A stretch of DNA of 64,000 bases from Tenrec ecaudatus (taxonomy: Eukaryota; Chordata; Mammalia; Afrosoricida; Tenrecidae). The first letter of the stretch is position 1. Each line of letters opens with the position of its first letter. This document shows, in pieces, positions 54,966 to 64,000 of this stretch. A program made the position numbers and the translations under genes. Below the pieces are notes generated by a model. That model was not told the origin of the DNA. It searched no databases and saw only the letters and a program-made list of their open reading frames with translations. The stretch spans positions 7,816,758 through 7,880,757 of the forward strand of contig NC_134536.1 of the NCBI RefSeq assembly GCF_050624435.1, in the 5' to 3' direction.

Positions 54966-56149
54966 AATTGTCAAGTGTCAGTTTGACATTTGGACCCGAT
55001 CTGGTGTGTAAACTTTCACCCAGAACACAAAATATTATTCGAAACCTTTGTTTAACAGCTCAGCCCCACACTACGTCTCTCCTGTGGAGGCACTCCCTAA
55101 GGCCAGCGTCCGTATAACTCTGCCAGCTGCCTTTTCAGGAAGCCCTGGGTGGAGGTTTGGGGAAGGTGAGGAGTAAAAGTTGGGGGAAGTTCTGCGTGGG
55201 TGCTCTAGAGCATGGGCGATGAGGGGTGCATGGCACAGTGTGATGGCCATCTGGAGTGGCCCCTAGGGGAGGCAGAGCCCCAGATCTCACAGAAAGTAGA
55301 TCGTTACAGCTTAACTTTTGCCCCTTTAAAAGATATTAGGAATGGGGTCTTCACACATGTAATTAATTAAACTAGCATGAGGGCAAACCGAGTCTTCAGA
55401 GTGGCATCTGTGCTTTATAATAGTACAAAGTGATCTCTTCTGGTGACCTGGCTTATGCTGGGTTCTCGAGAAGCAAAATCAGGGAAGCTTACATATGTAC
55501 AGAGAGAGGTAAATACACATCAAGAAAATGGCTCACACAATTATATACACAGGCATTCCTGGGGTCATAAACGGGATCCATTCTACTAGCTGCATCTGTA
55601 AGTCTTTAAGTGGGATTTGTAGGTGAGTTGAAACCAGCCCATATGTTTCTTGTTTAGCCTTACTTTACGACAAGGACAGGCTCACAGCCTTTTCAATGAT
55701 GTAAACACTACATGTGCAGCCAGTGAAGGTGGTTTTGATGAAGACTTTGTTTCGGATACAGGTTGGTTCAATCCTTTCAAAGGCAGGGCAATGCACAATC
55801 TCTTAGAGGGCCAGTCGGCGTGTCTGTCAGTCAGCGGTCTCTGAGTTCACTGAGGAGTCGGAGACGATGCGCGTAGTTAGTTCGGCTGCTGAGAGGTTGC
55901 CTGTGCGAGTCCAGCCAGAGGCACCTCGGAAGAAAGACCTGGTGTTCTTCTTGCAAACATTCAGCCACTGAAAATTCTGTGGAGCTCAGTTCTGCTTGGA
56001 TACACAGGAGCCGGCTCTGAACCATCGTCACTTGGACAACACCTGGCAGTGTTTTCCAAAGATGCAGTGTAGGATCGTACCAGGCTGCCACAACAAAGTA
56101 CCGCAGACCGAATGATTTCAAGGAATAGAAATGTGCCACCACGTCAGGT
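54966..56149. other. Intergenic, possible LTR scrap, otherwise unassigned
   Basis: Near 55450-55600 (GGTTCTCGAGAAGCAAAATC, GAAAATGGCTCACACAATTAT) it resembles the start of a mammalian LTR, but I cannot define ends. No gene seen. Confidence 0.35.
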
Positions 56150-57095
56150 CTGACTCAGGGAAACACTGCCCCGTTGGGCAGCAGCTTCACAATCATTGTT
56201 ATGTTTGAGTCACTGGTGTAGCCACGGTGTCAATCCACTGACCCGTTACTTTGCCAGGTATGAGGACCTTCTCCAGGGACTGGTCTCTCCTGATAGCATG
56301 CCCACAGTGCATGAGACAAACTCTCCCCATCGTCACTTCTAAGGAGCATTCTGGTTGTACTTCTCCCGAGACAGATTTGTGGCAGGTATATGTAATACTC
56401 TTCACCAACGCCAAATTTCAAATACCGTATATACTCAAGTATAAATCGACCTGAATGTCAGCCAAGGCACCTAATTTTACCACAAAAACTGCATTTAAAA
56501 TGTGCTGAAAAAACTCGGCTTATACACGAGTATGTACGTATATCCACTCTTCTTCCATCCAGCTTTTGCATGCCTAGGAAGCAACGGAAATCCTACAGCG
56601 TGGACCAGGCAACCCTAGTCTTCAAAGTGCCCTCTTTGCTTCTGAACACATTACAGAGATCTCGTCTGGCAGACTTTCCCAGTGCAGTAGGTCCTTTGAT
56701 TTCCTGACTGCTCTCCTGTAGACCTGAGCGGTGGGTGGATCCAAGTGAACTGAAATCCTTGACAGTTTCTATCTTCCCTCCGTTTGTCCCGAGGTTTCCT
56801 GTTGTCCAGGGGTGAGGAAGTTTGTTCTCTTTACGTTGAGTTGTGATCCATCCTCAAGGCGATGGTCTTTGAGCTTCCTTGTCTTCTGGCACTAGATCAG
56901 ACAATGTCCCGCGGCTTTTCAGGTTTCCCGTGGCTAAGTCCTCAGGAGTGGGCCGTCTCTTTCGGCTTCCTCACCTGTCTTCGCCCGGAGGCTCTGTTGA
57001 AACCTGTCCCACAGGGGTGACCCTCTTGGTCGATAAAGCACTGTGGCAGCAGCGCTTCCAGGGTCACAGCCACCATGCTGCCACAAATGAGTCTC
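56150..57095 (-). mobile_element. RTE, minus, 3' and 5' parts, with nested MITE
   Basis: 3' side: AAACACTGCCCCGTTGG, TTATGTTTGAGTCACTGG, CCTTCTCCAGGGACTGG, TCGTCACTTCTAAGGAGC. Next comes the mid region CAACCCTAGTCTTCAAAGTGCC and TTGATTTCCTGACTGC. 5' side: ATCAGACAATGTCCCGCGG and GAAACCTGTCCCACAGGGG. The endonuclease and most polymerase sequence is missing. A small inverted-repeat element interrupts it at 56423-56540. Confidence 0.82.
56423..56540. mobile_element. ~118-bp MITE with long inverted termini, TA-flanked, copy 1
   Basis: Left end CCGTATATACTCAAGTATAAA; right end, reverse-complemented, CGTACATACTCGTGTATAAGCC. TA on each side fits a Tc1/mariner-type insertion. Centre CCTAATTTTACCACAAAAAC is shared with copy 2 at 57563. 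Inserted in an RTE. Confidence 0.75.
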
Positions 57096-57562
57096 CCAGT
57101 TAGTTCTGGGGCTAGACGTTCAAACCCAGCAAATCAGCAGGGCCCTGCTCTTGGGAGACTTAAAGGAAGTCCTTTCTGGTCCTTTCTAGTGTCTGGTTGC
57201 TCCAGGTGTTTTAAGGCTGGTAGCTGTTGCTTCACATGGTGCCTGCCCCCGAGGTGACCCCCTTGTATAAAACACTGTTCAGCAGAGATTAGGACCCACT
57301 TTATTCCAGAATGACCTCGTTAGCTGATAACAACTACCAAGCAGCCTTGGAGCAAGGTCCCACTCCCAGGTGCAGGGATTAAGATTTCAGCATATTTTGG
57401 GGGGAACAGGATTCCACTTAGAACAGGCCCACTTTCTGTTTGTTTTTGTTAACGGCCCTTTGCAGACCAAGCAAGGGTTTCATAAAAACTGATCAAATCA
57501 TCTTGCTTGAAACAGAAAATTAAACATAGAGTCTTATAAAATATAAAGTCAGTATTTGAATT

Positions 57563-57680
57563 GCCTATATATACTCGAGTATAAGCCAGCCCGAAAATCA
57601 GCTGAGGCCCCTAATTTTAACCACAAAAACTGCATTAAAATGTGCTGGAAAAACTCGGCTTATACTCTAGTATATATGGT
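57563..57680. mobile_element. ~118-bp MITE with long inverted termini, copy 2
   Basis: CTATATATACTCGAGTATAAG at the left and CTTATACTCTAGTATATATGG at the right. The centre CCTAATTTTAACCACAAAAAC aligns with copy 1 throughout. Confidence 0.75.
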
Positions 57681-57844
57681 TTTCAATTAAGCAGACAAAA
57701 AATTAATCTATCAGATTTCTATAAAAATTCTAAAGGCTCCCTTTCGATCAGCACTTATCTCTTCCTGGCTCGGTCTCCACCACAGGAGATCAGTCTCCAA
57801 CACTGGCCTTGGCTGCGAGGATTAAGTACACCCAAGTCCATCTG

Positions 57845-58060
57845 AACTCACTTCCACCCTGTGTACAACAGAGCAAGACGCCGCCTGGCCTACACCACCC
57901 TCACAGCCATTCCTCCGTTTGAGCCCTATAGTGGCAGCCACTGTCAGTCCATCTCGTGAAGGGCCTTCGTCTTTCTCACTGGCCCTCTGCTTTACCAGGC
58001 AGGATGTCCTTCTCCAGGAACTGATCCAGAGGAAATCTTTCTCAGACTCATCTCTGTCAT
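57845..58060 (-). mobile_element. RTE 3' fragment, minus
   Basis: CCTGTGTACAACAGAGCAAGACG, CCCTCACAGCCATTCCTCCG, GTGGCAGCCACTGTCAG, CAGGATGTCCTTCTCCAGGAAC. Confidence 0.82.
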
Positions 58061-58454
58061 ATTCCAGGCTGGGAACCAAGGAGGGAGGACTGTCCCCCAG
58101 AAAGAAACTGCAGGTGGAGGACCAAGGCCATACGCATAAAGTTGGAATTGGTTTCTCCTGTTTCGCACGCCCTTCAGAAAGTCCTTGTTTTGAACTGAGC
58201 TGTGGCCCCACAAGGATACATGGACAGCATTTACGCCAGCCTTGTAGCTGTGGCCCTGTTTGTGCAAATAGGGTTTCTCTTTGCAGTGTTGTCAGTTAAG
58301 TTAATGACATCATAGCTAGGTCCTCTTCTGAAACCCTTCTGCGTGGTTTCTCATAAAAGAGGAACATAGTCACCGCAACAGAGACAGCTCATGACAACAG
58401 ACCACTGGATCGTAAATAGCACAGGGACCTTGAGGATTGCAGCAACCTCTAGAA

Positions 58455-58788
58455 CAGGGCTTCTCAACCCTCCTGAGGCCGCGACCCTTTCATACAGTTC
58501 CTCATGTTGTGGTGACCCCAACCATCACATTATTTTTGTTGCTACTTCATAGCCGTAATTTTGCTACTGTTAGGAATCATCATGTAAATATATGATACGC
58601 AGGATGTATGTTCACTGTTACAAATTGAACATAATTTAACATAACTAAAGCATAGTGATTAATCACAAAACAATATGTAATTATATACTGTGAAATATTT
58701 ATGTGTTTTCCGATGGTCTTAGGTGACCCCTGTGAAAGGGTCGTTTGAGCCCCCAAAGGGGTCACGACCCACAGGTTGAGAACTGCTG
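58455..58788. mobile_element. SPIN hAT element, 334 bp, with near-exact 8-bp TSD
   Basis: From CAGGGCTTCTCAACCC to GGTTGAGAACTGCTG. Contains GTTCCTCATGTTGTGGTGACC, GATTAATCACAAAACAATATG, TTCCGATGGTCTTAGGTGACC and CCCAAAGGGGTCACGACCC, which match the SPIN consensus as remembered. Flanks CTCTAGAA (58447-58454) and CTCTGGAA (58789-58796) differ at one base. Non-coding. SPIN entered several tetrapod lineages by horizontal transfer, including tenrec. Confidence 0.93.
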
Positions 58789-59093
58789 CTCTGGAAGGTA
58801 ACTCTAGGCACATTTCGTTATGATATTTTACTTTATCTTCTCAACCTGCTCTTGGAAATTTCCTGTTCAGCTCTTTGGCTGCCTCATTTCTCCCATGTGC
58901 CTTAGCTACTTTAGGATGAAGAGCAAATTTCAGCCTCTTCTGACATCCACTTTGATTTGGGGATCTACTTCACATATCATACCATGGAATCACTCAATTA
59001 TAGTAGGAAGGTCTGGGCGATTATCACCACAACCAATTTCAGAGAGTTTTCTTCTTGTGTTCATTGTCATTGCTACCATTTCCATGCACATGC

Positions 59094-59094
<1 letters not shown>

Positions 59095-59131
<37 letters not shown>
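59095..59131. repeat. (AC)n microsatellite
   Basis: About eighteen AC dinucleotides. Confidence 0.95.
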
Positions 59132-59134
<3 letters not shown>

Positions 59135-59294
59135 CTGGCGTCCACTTGGATCTGTTCTTTCTTTCCTGTCTTGCTGATAACGTTCCGCTTTCTTCATGTA
59201 TGGGGTTCTTGATGGCCTCTCACAGCTCATCAGGTCTCTGTCATGAGAGTTCCATGCATGAAATCTGTTCCTGAGATGGTCTCAACGTGCAGGG

Positions 59295-59500
59295 AAGTCC
59301 AGTCTGAACTTACAGAGGAACAGCTGATGGCCTGTTCCGCAGTCGGGCCCTGGCCTGGTTTTAGCTGCAGATATGGAGCTCCTCTGTGTTTTCTCCTCTC
59401 GGGTACAGGCCCTTGGAGTGCTGTGTATTCCATCTGGTGAAATACACCTGTGTCGTCTCCTTTTATACTGTTGAAAAAATGATATTTACCATGAAGAAGT
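59295..59500 (-). mobile_element. RTE endonuclease-region segment, inverted
   Basis: Minus-strand RTE sequence (CTGATGGCCTGTTCCGCAGTC, GTGTATTCCATCTGGTG, ATGATATTTACCATGAAG) that abuts a plus-strand 3' segment of the same family at 59503, in head-to-head arrangement. Confidence 0.75.
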
Positions 59501-59502
59501 CA

Positions 59503-60045
59503 CTGTCGAGAAATCAAGTGATGTGTTTCTTTAGGCAAAGCCGCTCCACAAGATCTCTTTGAACTACGGAAAAGCAAGGATGTCACTTTGAAAACCAAGA
59601 TGCACCTGACCCAGGCCAGGGATTTTCAGTCAGCTCACGTGCACGTGAAGGTTGCGCAGTGAAGGAAGAAGACGAGAGCTGAACCCACGCAGGTGAAGTC
59701 TGGGGCTGCTGAAGAATGTTGAAAGGACCGCGAGCTGACCGATGGGCAAGTAAACGTGTCTTAGAAGAAGGCAGCCAGAGTATTCCTTGGAAGTGCAGAG
59801 GATGGCGAGACCTCAGCTCACACACTTCGGACATGTGATCAAGAGAGGCCAGGCTCTGGGAAAAGGACATCATGCGGGGCAAACAAGAAGATCCTCAACA
59901 ACATGAATCTGAATCGGCGCAGCGGCTGCACCAACGGCCTGGAGCAGTGAGGCTGGCTAGCGGTCAGGGCAGGGCTCTGTGCCGGTGGCACGTGGGGTCA
60001 CGGTGCATCAGAACGGGCTCCATGGCACCTGACAACAACACGATT
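59503..60045 (+). mobile_element. RTE 3' part, plus, with inverted 5' neighbour
   Basis: GAGAAATCAAGTGATGTG, GGATGTCACTTTGAAAACC, TGCACCTGACCCAGGCC, AGAGTATTCCTTGG, TTCGGACATGTGATCAAGAG, GAAAAGGACATCATGC, and the end GGCACCTGACAACAACAC. Frames are broken. Confidence 0.82.
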
Positions 60046-61196
60046 CACATGAAGGCGTGTGTTAAAAAGAAAGGGAAAACAGTCTCCATCATTTCCTAGA
60101 ACTCTCTTGAGATTTTCCAGAAATGGACCGTTTCAACTTTAAGCCAATCTCATCCTTTGCGTTTTGGAGAAGGGGATGTCTCTCGGTCCTTCTGCAAAGT
60201 TAAATCCACCAGGAAATGACTAAGGTTTGCCGCACTGAGGTGAGGATTCTCAAACGGATGTGGCAAATCCACAGGAGGGGGTCCCAACTACCCTGGGCCT
60301 GAGATGCAAAAGCCAGTCACTGCCAAGCCCAGCCCATCGCTTGTTTTTACAAGACCTGCAAGCTAAGAATCGTTCTTACATTTTCAATTGGTTAGTAGAG
60401 AAAAAGAAAGGATCTCTGTGAGACATGACAGTGATATGAAGGTCAAATGTTAGTATGTGTAAATAAAGTTTTATTGGTGCATCACCATGCTGGTCCGTTG
60501 ACATATGGTCTGTGCCTGCCCTCACATAAAATCAGCAGACCTGAGGAGATACAGTACTGATATGGCCATAGGGCTGCAAAGACCTGCTAACTGGCTTCAC
60601 AGGAACAGGCATGGGGCTGCGTCAGAGCTGACAGCTTCATATGAAACGATCAAATCTGCTCCGTTGTTCAATGAGTCTCGCGTCGTGGTGCACACACTGG
60701 GTTGAGCACCTTCCCTAAGCAAAGTGCAGTGGTAGAGGAAGCTTGTCCCTGGTTGGCAGTTGCTTACCGCCTAGGTCAACCCTGTCAGGTGGGCTGAGAT
60801 GCTCGTCTGAGCCTCAGAAGTGTAGTAATGACTTTGATGGATGTAGTCCAGTGGACACAGAGATCCACGTATGAAGCCTTCCTCACTCCTCTCAGATATC
60901 CTGGGAGGCGAGCTGTTCTGTCCTATTGTAGCCAATGCTGCTGCTGCTGTGAGCTGATCAACTGAGCACATCTGTGGGCGGATCCTGTATGCGCCCACAG
61001 CTCCCTGTGTCTCTGCCCCAACGTGTCCCCTGGACGAGGGGTACGCACAGCCTGAGCCCAGAGCAGGCCAGGAAGGACTAGGACTGGCCCTCCGTAAAGG
61101 AGCAAGTGGTGGTCGGCACCAGTTTCTCCACTTCTCCGGGAAAACAATTCTAAAATGGGCTACACTCTCCCTCTCAGAGGGTCCCCTTTGCCTTAG
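60046..61196. other. Intergenic, one MER-like repeat, no gene
   Basis: A 188-codon minus frame (60771-61337) shows no known domain and its 5' part overlaps RTE sequence, so it is not supported as a gene. Confidence 0.5.
60455..60600 (+). mobile_element. hAT-Charlie-like repeat, diverged
   Basis: GTAAATAAAGTTTTATTGGTGC, CCATGCTGGTCCGTTGACATATGG and ACAGTACTGATATGGCC give the same family as 26825-27030. Confidence 0.5.
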
Positions 61197-62625
61197 ACCC
61201 TTGTTGTTGGTGTCCTCGGGTGTCCTCGACTCCGTTCCCACCGACAGCGACCCTACGCACAACAGAGGAAACACTGCCCGGTGGTCCTGTGCCCTCCTCA
61301 CCAGTGTTCCTGTGCCTGAGTGCATTGTTGCAGCCACCGCGTCAGTTCATCTGGTCAGGGCTTCCCTCTTTTTCACCGCTCCTCTGCTTTATCAAGCACG
61401 ATATCGTTCGCCAGGGGCTGGTCTTTCCTGACAACGTGTCCAAAGAGTGGAACTTTCTCACCATCCTTGCTTCTGAGGAGCGCTCTGGCCAAGAGTGACT
61501 GCTTGGTTCTTTTTTGTTGTTGTTGTTTTTTGTTTTTTTAACAATTTATTGGGGCTCATACAATTCTTATCACAGTTCATACATATACATACATCAATTG
61601 TATAAAGCACATCTGTACAGTCTTTGCCCTAATCATTTTTTCTCCTCTTTTCTTTTTTTACATTTTATTAGGGACTCATACAACTTTTATCACCATCCAT
61701 ACATATATATGCATCAATTGTATAAAGCACATCCATACATTCCCTGCCCCAATCATTCTCAAGGCATTTGCTCTCCACTTAAGCCCCTTGCATCAGGTCC
61801 TCTTTTTTTTTCCCCTCCCTCCCCTTTCCCCCCTCCCTCATGTGCCCTTGGTAATTTATACATCGTTATTTTGTCATATCTTGCCCTATCCGGAGTCTCC
61901 CTTCCCCCCTTCTCTGCTGTCCCTCTCCCAGGGACTGCTTGGTTCTTTGGGTAGTCCGTGGCCCTCTCCGTGTTCAGCACCAGCTCCACGATCCAAACAC
62001 ACTGATTCTTCTTTGTGCTTCTTTCTTCATTGTCCAACTTTCCCGTGGACATGTGGTGATTGAAAGTGCCCTGGCTGGGGTCAGGCCCACCTTGGTCTCA
62101 AAGTAATTCCCTTGTTTTTCAACACTCTAAATGCAATGTGTCTTTTGATTTCTTGACTGCTGCTTCCATGAGCATCGATTGTGGCTGTAAGGCAAAATTC
62201 TTGGAGACTCTGATCTTCTCGCCATTTATCATAATTGTCGCCTGTTGGTCCTGTTGTGCGGATGTGGGTCTTCTTTACATTGAGCTGTATCCACACGCAT
62301 CTTCATCAGCAAGTGTTTCAAGTCCTTCTCACTTTCAAGCAAGGCCAATTGTGTCATCCTCATAGTCCTGGCAGGTTGTTCATAAGCCCATCAATCCTCC
62401 CGCTTCATTCTTCTCCGGGGAATCCAGCTTCCCTGGTGATTCGCTCAGCAGACAGCTTGGACAAGGATGGTGAGCTGACACGCACCTTTTCTCATTTTAA
62501 ACCATGCGGTATCCTCTTGCTCTGTTTGCACACTTGTCTCTGGATTCGTGTACAAGTTGTGCCCGAGCACAAGGAAGTGTTCTGGAATTCCCATTCTTCT
62601 CAAGGCTATCCCACGCTCATTAGCT
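61197..62625 (-). mobile_element. RTE, minus, long 3' copy split by an L1
   Basis: The longest collinear RTE piece here, from the 3' end GTCCTCGGGTGTCCTCGAC through CTTCTGAGGAGCGCTCTGG. It continues after the L1 at 61513-61932 with GTAGTCCGTGGCC, TTGTCCAACTTTCCCG, TGTCTTTTGATTTCTTGACTG, ACATTGAGCTGTATCC and TTCTGGAATTCCCATTC. It covers the C-terminal third of ORF2; no frame is open. Confidence 0.9.
61513..61932 (-). mobile_element. L1 insertion with two tandem 3' ends, one 16-bp TSD
   Basis: Bounded by GACTGCTTGGTTCTTT at 61497-61512 and 61933-61948, interrupting the RTE. In minus sense it is an L1 3' UTR (61932 to about 61660) ending ...CCCTAATAAAATG and an A tract. A second, shorter L1 3' end (about 61650 to 61513) follows, ending ...CCCCAATAAATTG with its own A tract. 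One target duplication encloses both. Confidence 0.88.
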
Positions 62626-63480
62626 AACCCCTTACTGGCGTCCTTTCTCCCCATCTCCCCTCCCCACTCTGATCACATTTCTTGGGATACCCTCCTGAAT
62701 AAATTACTCCCATCATGTCCTTGCTCAGGCTTGTTTTTGAGAGACCTCAGACTCAGTCACCGATTATATACATAAAATAACCAGGGGTCACAGAGCTTAA
62801 CTCGTGACTGGTCCACAGCTAATAAGTAACACGGTCAGCTGTACTTGCCCTTTCCAGTATTCTTCTCACTGCTTCCCCATATGGGCCAAGGTCTCCGCCC
62901 CAGACGCTTACACTCAGGTAGGGTGGCGACTGCATGGGGTGAGAAAGGAAAGTGCTAGGAGGTCTGTACCTCTCTCCTTCCTTCAAGGTATATCCCTGGA
63001 GGGCTTATGGCAACGATGAGGCCTTCTTACAAAAAATCAAATCAAATCATGAATGGCCTTCATCAAATGGCTTCATGAAGGGTGTAGATGCCCAATCTGT
63101 CAGGACGACCTATGGAAGTAAACCTGAAACTCATAGATTCATGGGCACGGAAGAGTAGAGAAGGCGAGGGTAGTCCCTTAGCATTTATTAACAGAGGGCC
63201 CCCAAACTTAACTGGCTCCTTGGAGAACAGTGTGTTTGCATGCATTGCTCACAGCTCATTAGTCTGAAGCCAGTGCAAGTTCTCCTGCAAGTGAAGGAGG
63301 CGTGCTTGAAGGTTGCTTCTCCAACAGAGGTGGTTTCACTTGTGCCCTTGGCACTTGCCCGAGTCACCGGAATCATTAGTTCAATGTTGGGTTCGATCTA
63401 TAATTTTCATCCAGTCTGCTCTGATAATTCACCCCCTTGTGTTTCCTGGGATTCATATATATTTATTATAGTAATTAATG
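62626..63480. other. Intergenic, no recognised element
   Basis: Unassigned sequence; no exon or repeat family identified. Confidence 0.45.
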
Positions 63481-63690
63481 CCGGAAACCTACTGCACGGA
63501 GTCAGTTCTGGCCCATAGCAACCCTCCGAGACAAGACCAGAACTGCCCTTAAGGTCTGTGAGGCTGTAGGGTTCCTGGGTGTGTAAATCAGGTTTTTTTC
63601 CCGAGGGACAGCTGGTGGGTTTGAATTGCTGACCTTGTCAGGAACAGCCTAATGAGTAGTCCATTACTCAAGGACTCCCTTCGTCAAGGA
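63481..63690 (-). mobile_element. AfroSINE, minus, diverged
   Basis: AAACCTACTGCACGGAGTC, GGCCCATAGCAACCC, AGCTGGTGGGTTTGAATTG, AGTCCATTACTCAAGGACTCC. Confidence 0.82.
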
Positions 63691-64000
63691 CGACCGATTT
63701 TAGTACAATTTCGCTAGAAGGAAATCTCATTAAAATGAGGACCAAAATGTTACTGCAAATCCTTTTTAAAAAAAGAATGAAAGCTTAGGAAATTATCTTG
63801 AAAAGTGAAATTAAACTGAGAAACCAAGAGGTGATCTTTGGGGGCCTCTTGGAAAAGCTGCCTCTCACGAGGCTTTACATCAGAACACAGTCGCCAAGCA
63901 GTGAGAAGCCCGAGCCCCATGTCTAGGAACCTGGGCTGATGTCTCCAGCTGAGCCCCCAGCCAATGGCCCCCACCATCCATGTGAGCTCACCATCCTGGA
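63691..64000. other. Intergenic end of window, nothing recognised
   Basis: No feature supported. MAS1, the expected next gene upstream of IGF2R, is not reached. Confidence 0.5.

Noticed and set aside
60771..61337. 188-codon minus frame
   Set aside because: Partly within an RTE copy and without known domain.
3087..63690. tRNA-like A/B boxes
   Set aside because: They belong to AfroSINE copies, not to functional tRNA genes; no intact cloverleaf was evident.
26060..64000. Search for MAS1 or another gene upstream of IGF2R
   Set aside because: No seven-helix single-exon frame or other recognisable exon was found; the sequence is mostly repeats and unassigned intergenic DNA.
1..64000. CRISPR arrays, bacterial operons, phage genes
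   Set aside because: The window is clearly mammalian; tandem repeats present are microsatellites and the CpG-island array.

Overview
The window is nuclear DNA of an afrotherian mammal, most likely a tenrec (Echinops or a close relative). It is dense in tRNA-derived AfroSINEs and in a BovB-like RTE LINE. It also carries hAT elements that match the SPIN family and a second family resembling OposCharlie1. Among afrotherians, SPIN is known to me only from tenrec. Species is inferred from repeat content recalled from memory, not from a database search.

The only gene I can identify is the 5' end of IGF2R (cation-independent mannose-6-phosphate / IGF2 receptor), on the minus strand. Exon 1 (coding 25737 down to 25595) encodes a signal peptide and ends at an AG|GTGGGT donor. 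Exon 2 (6773 down to 6634) lies between a TTCTTCAG acceptor and a G|GTAAGT donor. Joined, they read through [11 protein letters not shown] into a segment clearly homologous to the receptor's first luminal repeat. Intron 1 is 18,821 bp. Everything left of 6634 is intron 2 and everything right of about 26,060 is upstream flank; no MAS1 or other gene is visible there.

There are two CpG islands. The right one (about 25.28-26.06 kb) is the IGF2R promoter and first exon, with three CACGTG boxes upstream of the start codon. The left one (about 0.29-2.1 kb) lies in intron 2, about 23.6 kb downstream of the IGF2R start codon. That is the position of the imprint control element (DMR2) and of the antisense AIRN promoter in mouse. 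Like the mouse island, it has a promoter-like edge followed by tandem direct repeats, here degenerate copies with a period near 180 bp. I read it as the tenrec counterpart of the IGF2R/AIRN imprint control region; methylation and transcription cannot be read from sequence. The long open frames across it (up to 568 codons) are best explained by stop-poor GC-rich repeats whose period is a multiple of three.

Layout: 0-2.3 kb intron-2 CpG island; 2.3-6.6 kb rest of intron 2 present here; 6.63-6.77 kb exon 2; 6.8-25.6 kb intron 1 (MIR, L2 and L1 relics, a MER20, SINEs); 25.3-26.1 kb exon 1 and promoter; 26-64 kb upstream DNA packed with AfroSINE, RTE, L1, hAT/SPIN, small inverted-repeat elements and one solo LTR, many nested and several with intact target-site duplications.
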